Source: Bimuria novae-zelandiae CBS 107.79 (Eukaryota > Ascomycota > Dothideomycetes > Pleosporales > Didymosphaeriaceae). From it: 64,000 bases of DNA. Position 1 is the stretch's first letter. Every line of letters begins with the position of its first letter. Where the stretch lies: NCBI GenBank assembly GCA_010015655.1, contig ML976684.1, positions 613,155 to 677,154 of the forward strand, in the 5' to 3' direction. A program made the position numbers and the translations under genes. The notes under the pieces are model-generated. The model saw only the letters and a list, made by a program, of their open reading frames with translations. It ran no database searches and was not told the origin of the DNA. Below are positions 43,378-56,600 of the stretch, in pieces.

Positions 43378-44727
43378 CCGTAGCTTGGCAGCTGGCGCGC
43401 CGCGTCACCGAACGCGCCACCCCACCATGCAATACCCCAACTTCAACGCGCTGCATCTCCACCAATATAAACCCAATTACGGCCGCGATAGAAGTAATTA
43501 AATTATAAAAATTAAAAGAATTTTTCCTTTAAAAAAATTATAAAAATATTTAGTATTATATAATTTATACTAATGCGCAAGCTTAAGCGCTTTATTAGCT
43601 AGTAGTAGGTTTTTATATAATATAGTTAAAATATTACTTAATAGTAAGAATAGGAGCTTTTATAATATATTAAGTGTCTTACTAAACGTAGCCTTCCTTT
43701 TATATAGTTAAAAATATAGAGCTTTACCTTTATAATAGCTAAAAAAAATATTCGCTTATTATAGGTTAATTACTTTATCTAGCGTTACGCTAAATCTTTA
43801 ATATTATAATAAATAACTAGTATTAATAGTAGTTATTATAAAGCTAAGTCCTTAGCTAAATATAAGCTTTACTTCGACCTCCTACAGTAGAAGATAGAGC
43901 AGTATCAGATTAAGGCTTAAAATATCTATAATATAGACGAGAAAGGCATCCTACTTGGCATCACCTCTCGCTTAAAGAGGATCTTTAATAGGCCTCTGTA
44001 CGAGAGCAAGGCTGTAAGGCAAGCTATTTAGGATGGCAGCCGCGAGTGGATATCGCTTATAGCCTGTATATGTGCCGATAGATCTGCCTTAGATCCAGCT
44101 CTAATCTATTAGGCCACCTCTATAAACATATAATTAAGCTAGGTCGAGGATCTTAACCCTTAACACTATTAGGTCTTTATTACTATATCTAAATCTAACT
44201 AGTTAAGTAAATAGATAGGCCTTATATAGCTTTAATAAGTATTTTATTACCTTATAAAGTTAAAAGCTAGATAATTATATTAACTATTAATTCTTAATAG
44301 CTATAAATCTTATATTACTATAGATTTTATTAACTATTGCAATTATAATAGGGTCCTATTAGCTATCTATCTACCTTATTTAACCTATACGTTATAGCCT
44401 CTTAATATCTACGTGTTTAAGTCTCTATTAATAGCGTATTTAAATGAGCTATTAGCCTTCTTATAGAATAGCTAGGGGCTAGCTTTTATTACTAAGAGAG
44501 ACTTCTTCAGCCTATTCTAGAAGGTCTAGGTTAGTACTATAAGGTAGCTATTAATTTTTTAGGCCTTTAAAGCTATAGGTATTTTTTTTTCTAGATTTAA
44601 TAATTATCCTTAAGAAATTTAATTAGACTATACTTTTTAATTAATAATTATAAAAGAGCTTAACTTTAATACTTAGTACTTTAGATTAGAGAAAGATTAA
44701 CTAGCTTCTAAAAGCTATTATTAATAT

Positions 44728-44905
44728 TGTAAGCAGCCCAGAGATATGTCACATGACGACACTAGTCTCATGAGTCAGCTCTATCTCTATACGAGCCTCT
44801 GATCACTCTATGTACACACAACACAACACAGAACAACACACAGAGCAACTTAGACAATTACACACACAATATACTACCTTCACACATACCACCCACCTGC
44901 TTATA
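44728..44905 (+). repeat. 5' LTR of the Copia element
   Basis: 178 bp, differing from the 3' LTR at about ten positions and by a 2-bp indel near a TATA/TATATA run. Most substitutions are transitions. The pair therefore diverged little apart from mild RIP. Confidence 0.9.
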
Positions 44906-44918
44906 GTTATGAGCCCGG
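44906..44918 (+). other. Copia primer-binding site, half-tRNA(iMet) type
   Basis: GTTATGAGCCCGG is the reverse complement of CCGGGCTCATAAC, the anticodon stem-loop of initiator tRNA-Met (anticodon CAT). Drosophila copia and yeast Ty5 prime from the same internal fragment rather than the tRNA 3' end. It directly follows the LTR. Confidence 0.8.
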
Positions 44919-47900
44919 CCTAATCCGCCCTCATACACATACATTGACTCCCTACCTACCTACCTGTCGATCGAGCCTACTCGATAGAGCGATCTCGCCA
45001 TGTTAAAGGCTATCTCGTCAATCATCCTTCAAGGGCCACACAACTGGGAACTGTGGATCTATACTGTCAAAAGGCTCGCAGAGGCTGGAGACGTATGGGG
45101 ATATATCAATCCAGACCTGCCACATCCGACGACGCTGAGCAAGCCTCTACAACCTACACAGATCCATGCTGCCAACGACGGTGGATCACCAGCAACAGAA
45201 CCTACCCCTAAAGCTCGAGCGTAGTATAATCAAGACATAAGTCTTTACTATAGAGAGCTTAAAGAATACAGGCGAACTAAAAATAAGATTAGCTAGATTA
45301 AAGCGCATGTAGCTAACACGATTACGCAGGACCTAGTATATCAAATTAAGGACTAAGAGTCCCTCTACGATTAGCTTAAGACTTTACAGGAGCTCTACAG
45401 TCCTACAATGGCTAATCGAGAATATCAGGTCCAAAAAGCTTACAACGCCGCCAAAGTTCTGCACGCTCGTAGAGAGAACCTCGAAGAATAGTGCAGCACG
45501 TTCCTTGCTGCCTACAATAGGGCCAAACAACTCCAGCTACCAGAGACGCATGGCTACAGACCTCATAAGGATCTTATACGAGCCATTAAACAGATCGATC
45601 CTGGCTACGCTGCCACTATCGCTATCACTGTATTTAATGCAGAAACAAGCTCCTACGATAACTCTGTACAGCCAACATTGCCTGATCTACTAGCTAGTTA
45701 CCTACGCTACTATCGCACAACCACAACGAAATTAACCGCACAGAGTGGAGCATTTGCAGCTACATTGAATTAAGAGGAGTCTCTATATAAATAAAACAGC
45801 AGAAAGAGACCTTGACAGGATAAGCTATTAAAGCTGTTGAAATCGTGTCTCTGTGGAGACCTACACTACTGGGGATAGTGCCTATACATCGACACCTCAC
45901 TACGCAAAGGAGGATTCGTTAAAAACCTTAAAAAAGCTAAGAAGATAATAGAGTTTAAAGCTAAAGACAAGAATAGAATACTAAATAAGATTTAAGAGAA
46001 GAATTAGCGCTATAAAAAGCGAAGGAATTATAAGAGCTACGGGGCAGAATCTGATTTAATAGAAATTAACGCAGGCGATACACCTATAGGCGACCTTCTA
46101 CATAAGGCCTACGCTATCTACTTATTAGTATTTAATAATTAGCTAGCGCACTGAAACTTCCTGCTCCTCTACTTATGGACACTGGATCCTGCTACGGATA
46201 TTTATATCTGCAACAATCTAACTGAGTTCTAATAGAAAGCTCTTATATTACCTGACGATGTTGTACTTGCAGGCGGCACTAAGATAACTATCCAGGCATA
46301 GGGGGAAGTTAAGATATCTCTATTAACACCTTAAGGATAAAAGAAAACAAAGCTTAAGTGTGTAGCCTTAATTACTAGCTTTTTTACAAGCCTAGTCTCT
46401 CTAGCCCGGCTATCATCGTCAAACGTCCATTTCGACTCTGGCAGAAATGCACTATATCGATCTAACTTATTAGGCTTATGAGTAGAAGATATCGCTACCC
46501 TTACTAGACTAGGTAGACACTAGCTAGTAGTCTATTAAACTAAACCTCTATCTACTTAATCCGCTTAGACTTAGGCTTTTGCGACCTATTAACGTTAGCT
46601 ATAATACTCTGCTCTACTGCCTAGACCAAGATTACTTAGCAAGTCTTAGCTCTATATACTGATGGGATATCTAAGTAGTAACGCTATTAATTAACTGCTG
46701 AATCACGTGATAGGCATATAGCTATCTACTAGATCTGCTCCTTAAATAATTAACTGCGAAGAATGCCTACAAAGTAAAGCACATCAAATTATCTCACGGC
46801 GAACTGGCCATGAGATTGGAGCCACACGAGCCTTCGAGACTATTGCTATTGATCTTATTGAGCTCGATGTAAGAGCCTATAATGGCGACTGATACGTCTT
46901 CCATGGGTTTGATCTATTCTCGAAATTCCATTTCGTCTATATAATACCTAGACGGGACAAGCTTATGCTCCTGTCTATCATCAGGCGATTAGATTAAACT
47001 ATTAAACGAGAATTTAACACAACTGTCACCTTTCTTATTACTGACGACGAGCGAGGATATGGACTGATAGACAACTTTGCTAGAGACTATTGTTAGAGAG
47101 AAGGTATTAAGCTACAGATTAGGGCTTTACACACTAAGGAGTAAAACGGCTTAGTAGAGCGCTTTAGTAGGAGTCTTATTAAGAGAAGTTGCTTAATAAA
47201 GATTACCTTAAACCTACCTCTAGTACTTGGCTCTAAAATCTACTCTATAGTAGTATACCTGCTTAATCGCACACCTACGCGATTACTAGATTAGAAAACA
47301 CTATTTAAAATTGCCTATGGCAAGAAGCCATTAATTGCTTATTTACGTATCTATAGCTACCGAGCATACGCACTGCGCAAATAAATACCACGAATAGATA
47401 AGCTTAGTCCTTAAGCTCTAGTAGGATATCTAGTTAGGTACGACTTATTAAATATCTACTAAATCTAGATGCCTAAGGCGAGAAGTCAAGTAAATAGAGG
47501 TAAAGTAATTCGTGTAAGAGACGTTACCTTTAGAGAAGATCTCTTCTATTAACTACACGATGAAATAGATCCTCTACTATAAGGCTCTGAGCTAGAGCAA
47601 TTTACCTACGAGTATTAGCTACCTATATTACGTAGCCAAGATAGCTCTATAGAAGACACATCCGAAGACGAGCACATGGTAGATCTAGATTAGTATAGCC
47701 AGACTGCTGCATCTATAGAATAAAACTAACCAACGCAAAGAGAAACAATAATCCTACGTTAAACTAAAAGTTATAATCTATAGCTTCTAACACTAAGTTA
47801 AACAGAGACTACTAAGGTTTACAGTAGTTTATAGAACTTACTTTATAATAACTCGCAGCGCTTGTTATTAACTACGCTAGCTAGCCTACCTGTAATGCCT

Positions 47901-49188
47901 ACATCCTTAAGAAAGCGCAAACGTTAAATATTAGACTTGAATTAAGCACAGAATTAAGAACTGATTAATAGCAACCTTCGTTAGTCTCACATACTACCTA
48001 AAGGGTTAACAAGATCTAGAAAGCTATCTTAGAAGAGTAGTAGCTTCTTTATTAACACATACTGGTCAGCATACGTAGTAGCCTTAGCTACAGCATCAAA
48101 AACACGATTTCACTACACCGAGCTACCTCCTGAGCCGCGTCTCTATAAAGATGTGATGAGGATGCCATCTTCACATAAGGAAGGCTTTCTCTAAGCGATG
48201 TAATAAGAAATTAATAACGTGAAACGAAAAGGCACGTACGAGAGGATTACTTAGCAGGAGTTAAATCTACAAGACTAAGAAGTTCTCCCGTTAATGTGGG
48301 TCTTTAAGTTCAAGCTTGATGATTAAGGATACCTCACGAAATACAAAGCAACACTCCAACGCTGTGTTATAAAGTTAACGACAGAAGTAGAGCTAGTCGC
48401 CGCATCGTCTGCAGGCACTGAACTGATCTGGTGGTGGAGAGTCTTTGAACAAATCGGCTTTAATCTAGATTATGAACGTCTTCTATACTGTGATAATTAG
48501 CAGACTATCCGACTTCTTACCTCTACTACGCCTCGTCTTAAGACTACTGTACGGCACGTTGATATCCATTATCACTGGCTTCGATAAGAAGCTTAATTTA
48601 ACAATATTAACCTCTTATACATCCAAACAACCTGTTAACTAGCTGACGGCCTCACCAAGCTACTGCCTAGACAGAAGCACGAAAACTGGGTCTCTCTTCT
48701 TCATTTTCAACCTTTTCCTTCTCAATGAGCTTCCCCACAGTATAGTACTCTTCCTGGTTTTTCCCATGTGGTTTTTACAGGTTTAACGAGACTATACTTT
48801 ACTCAGCTCTATCATGTACACAGCTCTACGCTGTACCCCTATCCTGTACTTAGATTCATGCTGTATTCCACTTTATACACAGAGCAAACATGCTCGCATC
48901 ATGTATCAAGCTCCACCTACAAGGCTCATCAACCTCAGCACAGAACGCGAAGCAATCAGGATCTCAGTACTAGCTCTGGGAGACGTCCTACTACTAGGGA
49001 CGCCTGTAGTATAGAGCGAGATCCACCTACACTGCGACGGCGGACGGCTACCCACCTGGGACTGCACCAATACTGAGACTGGCACAAAAGCTAGGTTCTC
49101 GACCCCAAAATGCAGCTACCCTACAAAGGTAGAGGGGGATCTATAGCTAACATCAGCTTCAAACATGCGTTCGAACCTGAAGGGGGTG

Positions 49189-49368
49189 TGTAAGCAGCCT
49201 AGAGATATGTCACATGACGATACTAGTCTCATGAGTCAGCTCTATCTCTATATACGAGCCTCTGATCACTCCATGTACACACAACACAACACAGAACAAC
49301 ACACAGAGCAACTCAGACAATTACACACACAATATACTACCTTCACACATACCACCCACCTGCTTACA
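49189..49368 (+). repeat. 3' LTR of the Copia element
   Basis: 180 bp, beginning TGTAAGCAGCC after a purine tract and ending CTGCTTACA, followed by the AATAT target duplication. Confidence 0.92.
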
Positions 49369-50150
49369 AATATAAGGGGTAGTAATAAGGCTAAAAAGAT
49401 AAGTTAAACTACATACTTAATCTTTAATTAAAAATAACTTTTAAAATATAAAAATAAAGGTCTGCAAGAGGCTCTAGTAATATAAAAGGAATACTTAAAG
49501 CAAGATAAGTCTTTACCTTTTAATTAGCTAAGTAAGTATTATAGTAAAGCTATTTTTTAGTTACCCTATAGCATATAGCAGATACGTAATTATTAATATA
49601 AAAAAGATACTAAAGCATAGTAACTATAGCTTTAAAAAAGTAAGTAAGTAAAAGTCTGTTAGGCTAGCTAATAGCTTAAAATAAGGCTACTTTAGAAAAG
49701 GCGTATTACTTAAGTAACTACTAAAAATACACGCGTAAAATAAAGGGCTAATAAGGCTACTAAGTAATGCCTTAAGTAATAGGCCTATAAGGTATAAAGT
49801 TAACTTTAAAAACGTATTAAAATATCTAAATTAGGTAACAAGAATATTTTAAAGCTTCTTAATAAAGCTATTAAGAAAAAACAGCCTTAGCGTAAGGCTA
49901 TAGATATTAATAAGGCCTTATTTATTATATCTACCTTAAAGTCGCGCAGTAGCTAAAGAATTAGAATACTAAGGAGATATTAATAATCTAAGTAGTTAGT
50001 AATTATTTATAGGCCTTAGAGACCTTAACTTTAAAAAATCTTATAATAATATTAATTATAGGTGGCTTAGTAGCCTTATGTTGCTGGCCAAGCGATTATG
50101 TTGGGGTGGCGCATTTAGTGACGCGGCGCGCCAACTGCCAAGCTACGGTA

Positions 50151-52585
50151 ACGTGTCTGTGCGCGTGATGCGCCACTTCGCCTGATGCGCCGCTTTTTAC
50201 TACCTTAAAAAATCTAACGGCAATTTAGCTGCCATTTCTAGTAGTTTATAACGCCGTTTCTAGGAGTAGATTTGCTATAAATTCCCTTTAGTAAGCTTAC
50301 TAGAGTAGTGCGCACGTGCCTTATTAGCTTTCTTATATTAGTTAGTATTTCCTTATAATGTCCTAATAAAGGCCTAGTTTCCAGCTCTCTATATAAAAGT
50401 AACGCGATAGTACTACTTATAAGCTTATTAGCTAACTCTGTCCTACTATTCTTATCCTTACTACCTATAATACTAACTAAAATAGAGGCTATATAACTAG
50501 TAGGCTACTTAAGGGCCTTTCCACTTATTATGTATCTATTAGAACTCTAAATAAATAAGGATAGCTACTACTTCTTATCTATCCTTAGTAGTATTTATTT
50601 AAGCTAAATCCTCTAGTATTCCTCCTTCCCTCTACGCTTTATCTTAAACGCCCTACCTTTAGACGCTCTATCTCTAGACGTCTTACCTTATTATAGACTA
50701 TAGTAATATGCAATAACGCTTTCTAGTTAAAGATTTTTCCTTTCGATCTAAAAGTTTCTGTAATAAGAGTAATTATACTAGGCCTAATTCTAATGTAGAT
50801 AATAGTATAGTTAAATATAGATCTAACGGACGTTAATACCTCTATAGATAACGGTAATAGGAATAAGAATAAAGACAAAGCATAGTTCTTCCCTAATAAG
50901 AATTATCTACCTAAGTAATATCTCTAGTAGCTAGAGACCTTGAACAAATAAAACTATATAAAAGGAGACTATAAGGACAGTAGTGCTTGCCTAATTAATT
51001 ATAGAGAAGGTTAGTAGTGTTTGTAGATTTCTTATTCATTTCCTATCTGCGCTAGAATATATAGGACTAATAGAGTATAGGTGCTAGATATACCTTAGGA
51101 AAGACTAAAGCTACGCCTACTAAATTATATCTATTAGCACTCTCTATATATTCTTTAACTAGCTACTATATTGGCGCTAAGGGAAAGGATAAAGGAAATA
51201 TTAAGGGACTAAGTATTCTAGCTCTTAGGAATATACTAGAAGTCCTTCTGTCTAGTATATAAAAAAGCCACTAGTAGGAAGCTAAAAAAGAAAATAAACT
51301 AGAGTATATATAAGGTATAGAGGCTTTACTATAGAGGTCTAGCGTTACACGCGTACCTACGACGTCCAACGTAAAGGGTAGGTAATAAGAAAGCTAGCGA
51401 AGTAGTATAGTCTTATAAAAATAGGTTGAAATAAGGCCTATATATATTTTAAAAATCTATCGCTTATTCTGTAAACAAATCTAGATATAACTAAAAAAAG
51501 ATACCCTTATAGACGCTATTAGATATATGCCTAGCTCTGTTTATAACTAGGTAGTTTTATAGCTAACTAGCTATAGACTCATCTTAGTCTCTACTATTAG
51601 TATATATAGATTACTTTGCTATAGGATCTAGAAGACGGTCCTTATTAAGTATTGCTATGATTTACCTTTTAATTTACTAAGTTTCTTAGTATTAAAGATA
51701 TATACGTTAGTATGCTTTTTATTTAGTAGACTAAATAAGAATACTAACTTTTAAAAAGAAAAAATTTTCTCTCTTTAAAATTATTTATAGTAAAACTTTT
51801 ATTTTTAGTCTGCACGTCTTCTTCCTTAGCGTACTTTTTTATAATTAGGCATTTATAGCCTATAATCTAACTTCTTTAAAGGAACTAAGTATGCTTATTA
51901 TCCTACTAGGCCGTAATAAGCTACTACTACGCCTTAATTAGGTCTTAGACGATATTCCTATGTTTTATAAAGTAGTATAGACTTTATATAGCTAGACTAT
52001 TTTGCCTACAGAGCCTCTTTCCGACTCTACCTTACTACTATAGATCTAAATACTAGAGAAAATTATAGGATTTGCGTAGGTAACCTATCCCTATTTACTA
52101 AGATATGTGGTAGGGAAGGCGTTTAATAAGAATAGTAAGCTCTATAAGCTGTCGTATATAAGGTATAGGAGGAACATAGTATATAGGTAATATTGGTAAG
52201 GCTATATAGAACCTAATAATAGGGCACGTAAGTATTTTAATATTCCTAAAGTACTATCTTTTACGTTATGTTATAATTAATACGTAGGCTATTATATAAG
52301 GTATCTAGTCCTAGATAGCGCTGATATAGGCGGCCTATACTATAAGCTATTTAATTGATTATTAATAGCTATAGTATTTTACTCTAAAATAAACTATATG
52401 AGTAAATAATAATTTTACTATTTACTCCTTACTTAACTAACATGAGCGTCTTAAATATATCCTTACTAATATAACTAAATATCTAAAGTATAAAGTACTT
52501 ACTAATAAGATTATTTAAAAAAAAGTAGTTGTACTAGCAAAGCCTTCTTTAAGAAGTTTAAAAATATTAGAAGTATAAATAACTA
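50151..52585. mobile_element. RIP-degraded element starting with a pogo-type terminal repeat
   Basis: Immediately after the TA of the previous element comes ACGTGTCTGTGCGCG followed by two similar words (GTGATGCGCCAC and CTGATGCGCCGC), the terminal-repeat style of fungal pogo elements. The matching right end was not found. The rest is AT-rich; a read-through frame at about 50700-51400 and 51870-52330 looks protein-derived, but I cannot assign it. Confidence 0.45.
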
Positions 52586-53618
52586 ACGTATCTGGCAAGC
52601 GAGCGCCGCAGGTAAGCGAGCGCCACATCCTACTAACTTCTTACGCCTTTCTAGTGACCTATCTTAATAACATAATAAGATAATAGTATACTGTTACTGT
52701 GCTAAATTAAATAGTATTTAAAGTATCTTTTTTATATATTTATATATTATAGCTAGTATTCGTACAGTAGCTATAGCGCGTTTAAGCCTACTAATTAGTA
52801 CCTAATCGCGCTTTATCTTAACGCGTCTTACTCTTTAGCTACTATTTAACGTCCATTTAAGTAATAATCTCTTATACTTTTACCCTTATTAGGATGTCTT
52901 ACTATTATATCTACTTCTTTTTTACTTTCTATATATTATAGTAGCTTTATTAGTCTTTTTAAGCCTCTTAACCTAATCGCGTATAAGCGTACTTTTATAA
53001 GCTATTACTTTAGCATCCTTTTTAAGCTAATTAAGTACTATAATAATAGAAGTATATAATGAACCATTATATCTTTAAATTTTATTATAAATTAATATTA
53101 ATTAAGCCTATAGCTCGCGCGTGTTACTTAGTATTTTAGTTTTTTATAAAATAATATTTATTAAATGTAGCGTTAGCGTATAAAGCTTAATATTAAGCTT
53201 TAATATTACTACTTTTAAATTATATAAGACTAGACTAGCGCCTTAAAAGCTTACATAAATATTTTTCTTTATAATTAAGTACTTATAGGCTACGTAAAAG
53301 GCTAGTAAGACCTTTAACTTTATAATATAGTTAATATAGTTACGTATTACGCTTTTAATCTAGTAACTATGCGCCCGCTTTAACAGCAAGAAGTAACTAA
53401 TATTAAATAATTATAAAAAGTATAATAAATATAGTAGTATATAAAAAGTATAAATATTATTCTCCTTATAGAACTTTTCAAATTTAAGCAAGTTATAGCT
53501 TTTATAATTATTAAGTATAAATAGCTAGCTCGTGCCTATCCTATACTTTACTATATACTTAATAAAGTACCTTAGCTACTCTAATCTAAGCTTATTAGTA
53601 GTTTAACTATTATTACTA
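52586..53618 (-). mobile_element. Fot1/pogo element, truncated at its 5'-gene side
   Basis: The left end starts ACGTATCTGGCAAGCGAGCG after TA (52584-52585) and holds two copies of AAGCGAGCGCC. On the minus strand near 53380-53610 translation reads LRYFIKYIVKYRI, FILNNYKSYNLLKFEKFYKENNI, and LLYFLQLFNISYF, the degraded DDE_1 motifs (LDNHGSH; HSSHLLQPLDV). It is cut at 53618 by a Gypsy LTR, and the other end is absent. Confidence 0.7.
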
Positions 53619-56600
53619 TGTTACGATCACGAACCCCATAGGAACAAGGAGACCAGACAATTACGCTAAGGAAGTAATTATTAGCGAAATAACTAGGTCG
53701 CGGGAATACACGAAGATGCGGGATAGCTTAGATTAGTAGTTACGTGACGTAGTCCTGCATAAGCGAAAAGTCTAAGGGACTACGAAAGTCTAAGGGACTA
53801 TAATAGCTTAGCAGGACTATAATAGCGATTTGGATAATAGTAAGGACTAAAATAGATAGTATATAGTCTAATAATTTCTCTATACTTCTCCTACTCCTTA
53901 TAATTAACTTAACATACTATAAGTATATTTTTTACAGTAGATTAGTAAATCTCCTAGTTAGTTATTTTATAATTTATTATAGAATTAGATTATTTTAAAA
54001 AAAAAACCACCTTATAGCTATCTCTAGCTTTTAATTACTAAATATCTATAAGGCACTCCACCTTGCCCTATCCTTCCCTAACCTAGACTAGGCTTAGGTA
54101 CGTAGAACACTTATAACACTTTAACTACCTAAAGGTTTAAAATAACGAAAATAGCTATAATAGCAAGAGTCCTAATAGGAAGCGTAGCTTCTAGACTAAT
54201 TATAAATACTATAATAGTATTAACCAACTAGGCTAACGAAATATAGTAGCTTAGGGAGTAATTAGCTAAACTCATAAATTACGTTTTAACTACTATAACT
54301 ATAGGAAGGATATCCTTTAAAATTCTTAAAATTTAGAAAGGTAAAAAAGAAGAACTTAAGGCTTTTCTTATAAATATAAAACTATACTACTAATATAATA
54401 AGGATATATTTAGAATAGAGCAGGTAAAAATCTGAGTAGTAGGCATATATATAAAAGGTAAGGTAGCTAAATAGCTATAATCCCTTACTAAAGATTACTT
54501 AGAGAACGAAGATAACATCGCGGAATATAATAATAAAACTAAGAAGGTGTTTAAGGACTAGGTATTCTTTAAGGAATAAATTTAGATTATATTTAAAAAA
54601 GTTAACAAGGAAAAACAAGCCTAACGTAAAATATAAACGCTTAAGTAAATAAGATTAGCTAGTACGTAAACGGCTAAGTTTAGACGCCTTTAAGCTAAAA
54701 TTAATTAAGATAACGCCCTACTTTAGGCAGCCTACTATAATAGACTAAAGGAAAGTATTAAGGATAAGCTTACCTACTATAACCTAGCGACCGACTTAGA
54801 GGAACTCGTAAAACTAGCCGTATAGATTAATAACTAACTATATAAATAATAATTAGAAAAGCGAGAAGGTAATCGTATTTAACTTAATATTAAGAGAAGC
54901 TAGAAACTATAAAAGGACCGCGATAGGGATATTATAATAGCTAATAAAGCTTAGGAATAGAAACCTAGGAAGTAGTAAAAGAACTATTAGAATAGACTAT
55001 TTAACTAAGAATAAAAATAATACTTTAAAAAAGCATGCTTAGGATGCAGAGAATAAGATTATTTCTAAAGGAATTATCTAAAGAATAATAATAGGCAAAG
55101 TAAGAAAGTATAAATTATTTAAGTAGTAATAGCTATATTACGGGCACTAACACCTTTGCTACTAAAAATAAATAAAGATAATATCTCTAATATAGAACTT
55201 AAAGTTCTAGAAACACTAGAAGAAACAGAATAAAGGATAGTATAAGAGTATAAGGTCTTTCTCTAAATAGTAGAAGGAAACTGCTAGATATATAATAGTT
55301 AAATATATACACCTAAGGACTACACGCAAAAAATTAAGCTTAAGGGGCTAAAGGCTACTTTAACTTACAAAATTGCTACTAAATACTAAGGAAATATACT
55401 GATACTAAGATAGTAGATTAAAATCTAAAAATAATATAAGTAGGTAGCCCAGTTCCTTTATAATAAAAAGGACTATTAATAGCACGAGATAAAAAGGGAA
55501 CTAGTAGTAATATTACTAAAAGACCCTAATTATAAGTTTATTAATAATTATAAACTAATAATAAAATGCTATAAACATTTCCCTAACGAATAGGCACAAT
55601 CCTATAAAGAATTAAGATAGTAGAAGTGTTTTAACAATAAGTGCTAAATGTACAAAGCACACAAAGAAGCCACAGGTTAGTACCCTAAAGGCATGAATGT
55701 AGGATTAGCGACAACCGCAGGAAACCAATGGACAAAGGGCACGAACCCCAAGCACCTATAATAGATTAGATAGTTAGACTATAATAGGGATTGTCTAGCA
55801 CACCTATATTAAAAGGAATAAATAGTAGTATTAGAAATAACACTATTGCATAAAGACCTTAAATCCTAAGAATATCTAGTTATAGGATATAAAAGACACG
55901 GAGAACCTTAAAAGAAAAAGAAGGTCTAATAAATTAAGGATACTAAAAGCACCTATAAATTACTTTATTAAAAGTAATAGAAAAAAACTAAAACTAACCT
56001 AGAAATAAAGAAAGCTATATAAACCCAGGTTAAGAAAGTAGAAGCTTCCTAAAACGCTGCTAAATAAGCTAATAATAAGTTAGAAAACTAGAGCGCTACT
56101 AGACAAAGGACCTTATTAGTAAAGGCGCGACTATAAAGGTAAAAAGGGTAAAAATAGGTATAAGTAACCCATAACTAACTAAGAAAGTTATAATTAGTAG
56201 TTACTAAGTAATAGCGCTAATAGACCCTAAAGCGACTAGATATCTAATTTCCCTAAAAACTATAAAAAAAAATATAACTTACTATACTAGAATAAAGAAA
56301 CACTAGTGCAAGTAGAAATAGTAGATAGGATAATATTCTAAAGATATAGTAAAGACTAGTTACGTCTTAAAATAACGCTATTACCTATTAGCCTAGATAG
56401 ATTCTAGAGCTAACATAGCTTTACGATAATAGACCTTAGAAGCATAAAAGTAAATATTAGCTATAATTAGCTTCTAAAATATAACCCTGTTATTAACTAG
56501 CAGAAGAAGAGACTACTTAGCTAAAAATTTATATTAAAAGTTACTAAAGTATGTAAATTATAAAAGATATACTTATTAACCCTAGATACCTTAGTAGGGC

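Larger units (their letters stand above)
44728..49368 (+). mobile_element. Complete Ty1/Copia element with 5-bp target duplication
   Basis: LTRs at 44728-44905 and 49189-49368, TG..CA type with inverted TGTAAGCAG/CTGCTTACA ends (5' copy ends TATA by one C-to-T). The AATAT duplication is at 44723-44727 and 49369-49373. The primer site GTTATGAGCCCGG (44906-44918) and the purine-rich AAGGGGGTG before the 3' LTR are present. The coding strand is RIP-damaged but readable: gag from ATG 45001 (HNWELWIYTVKRLAEAGDVW); protease/GAG-pre region about 46150-46800; integrase core (IAIDLIELDV, VYIIPR, FLITDDERGYG, RALHTKE-NGLVERF, about 46840-47160); then the start of RT (MWVFKFKLDDQGYLTKYKA, about 48295-48350). 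This is followed within 10 bp by RNase H (TEVELVAASSAGTELIWWWR; YCDNQQTIRLL; RHVDIHYHWLR). About 200 RT residues are therefore missing. Confidence 0.95.
43378..50148 (+). mobile_element. Fot1/pogo DNA transposon interrupted by a Copia element
   Basis: Inverted ends of about 45-50 bp: CCGTAGCTTGGCAG... at 43378 and ...CTGCCAAGCTACGG ending 50148, with TA on both outer sides (43376-43377 and 50149-50150). The plus strand before the insertion (about 43870-44720) reads a DDE_1 transposase: IYNIDEKGILLGI, SREWISLIACI, LDPALIY, then LQPLNIYVFKSL. The first Asp-Glu motif IDEKG survives, while later motifs are RIP-changed. The gene resumes after the Copia element at 49374. Removing the 4.6-kb insertion leaves about 2.1 kb, a normal size for this family. 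The outer 100 bp are not RIP-mutated. Confidence 0.9.

Noticed and set aside
48768..49407. Short plus ORFs near the Copia 3' end
   Set aside because: They run through the untranslated end and LTR of the element.
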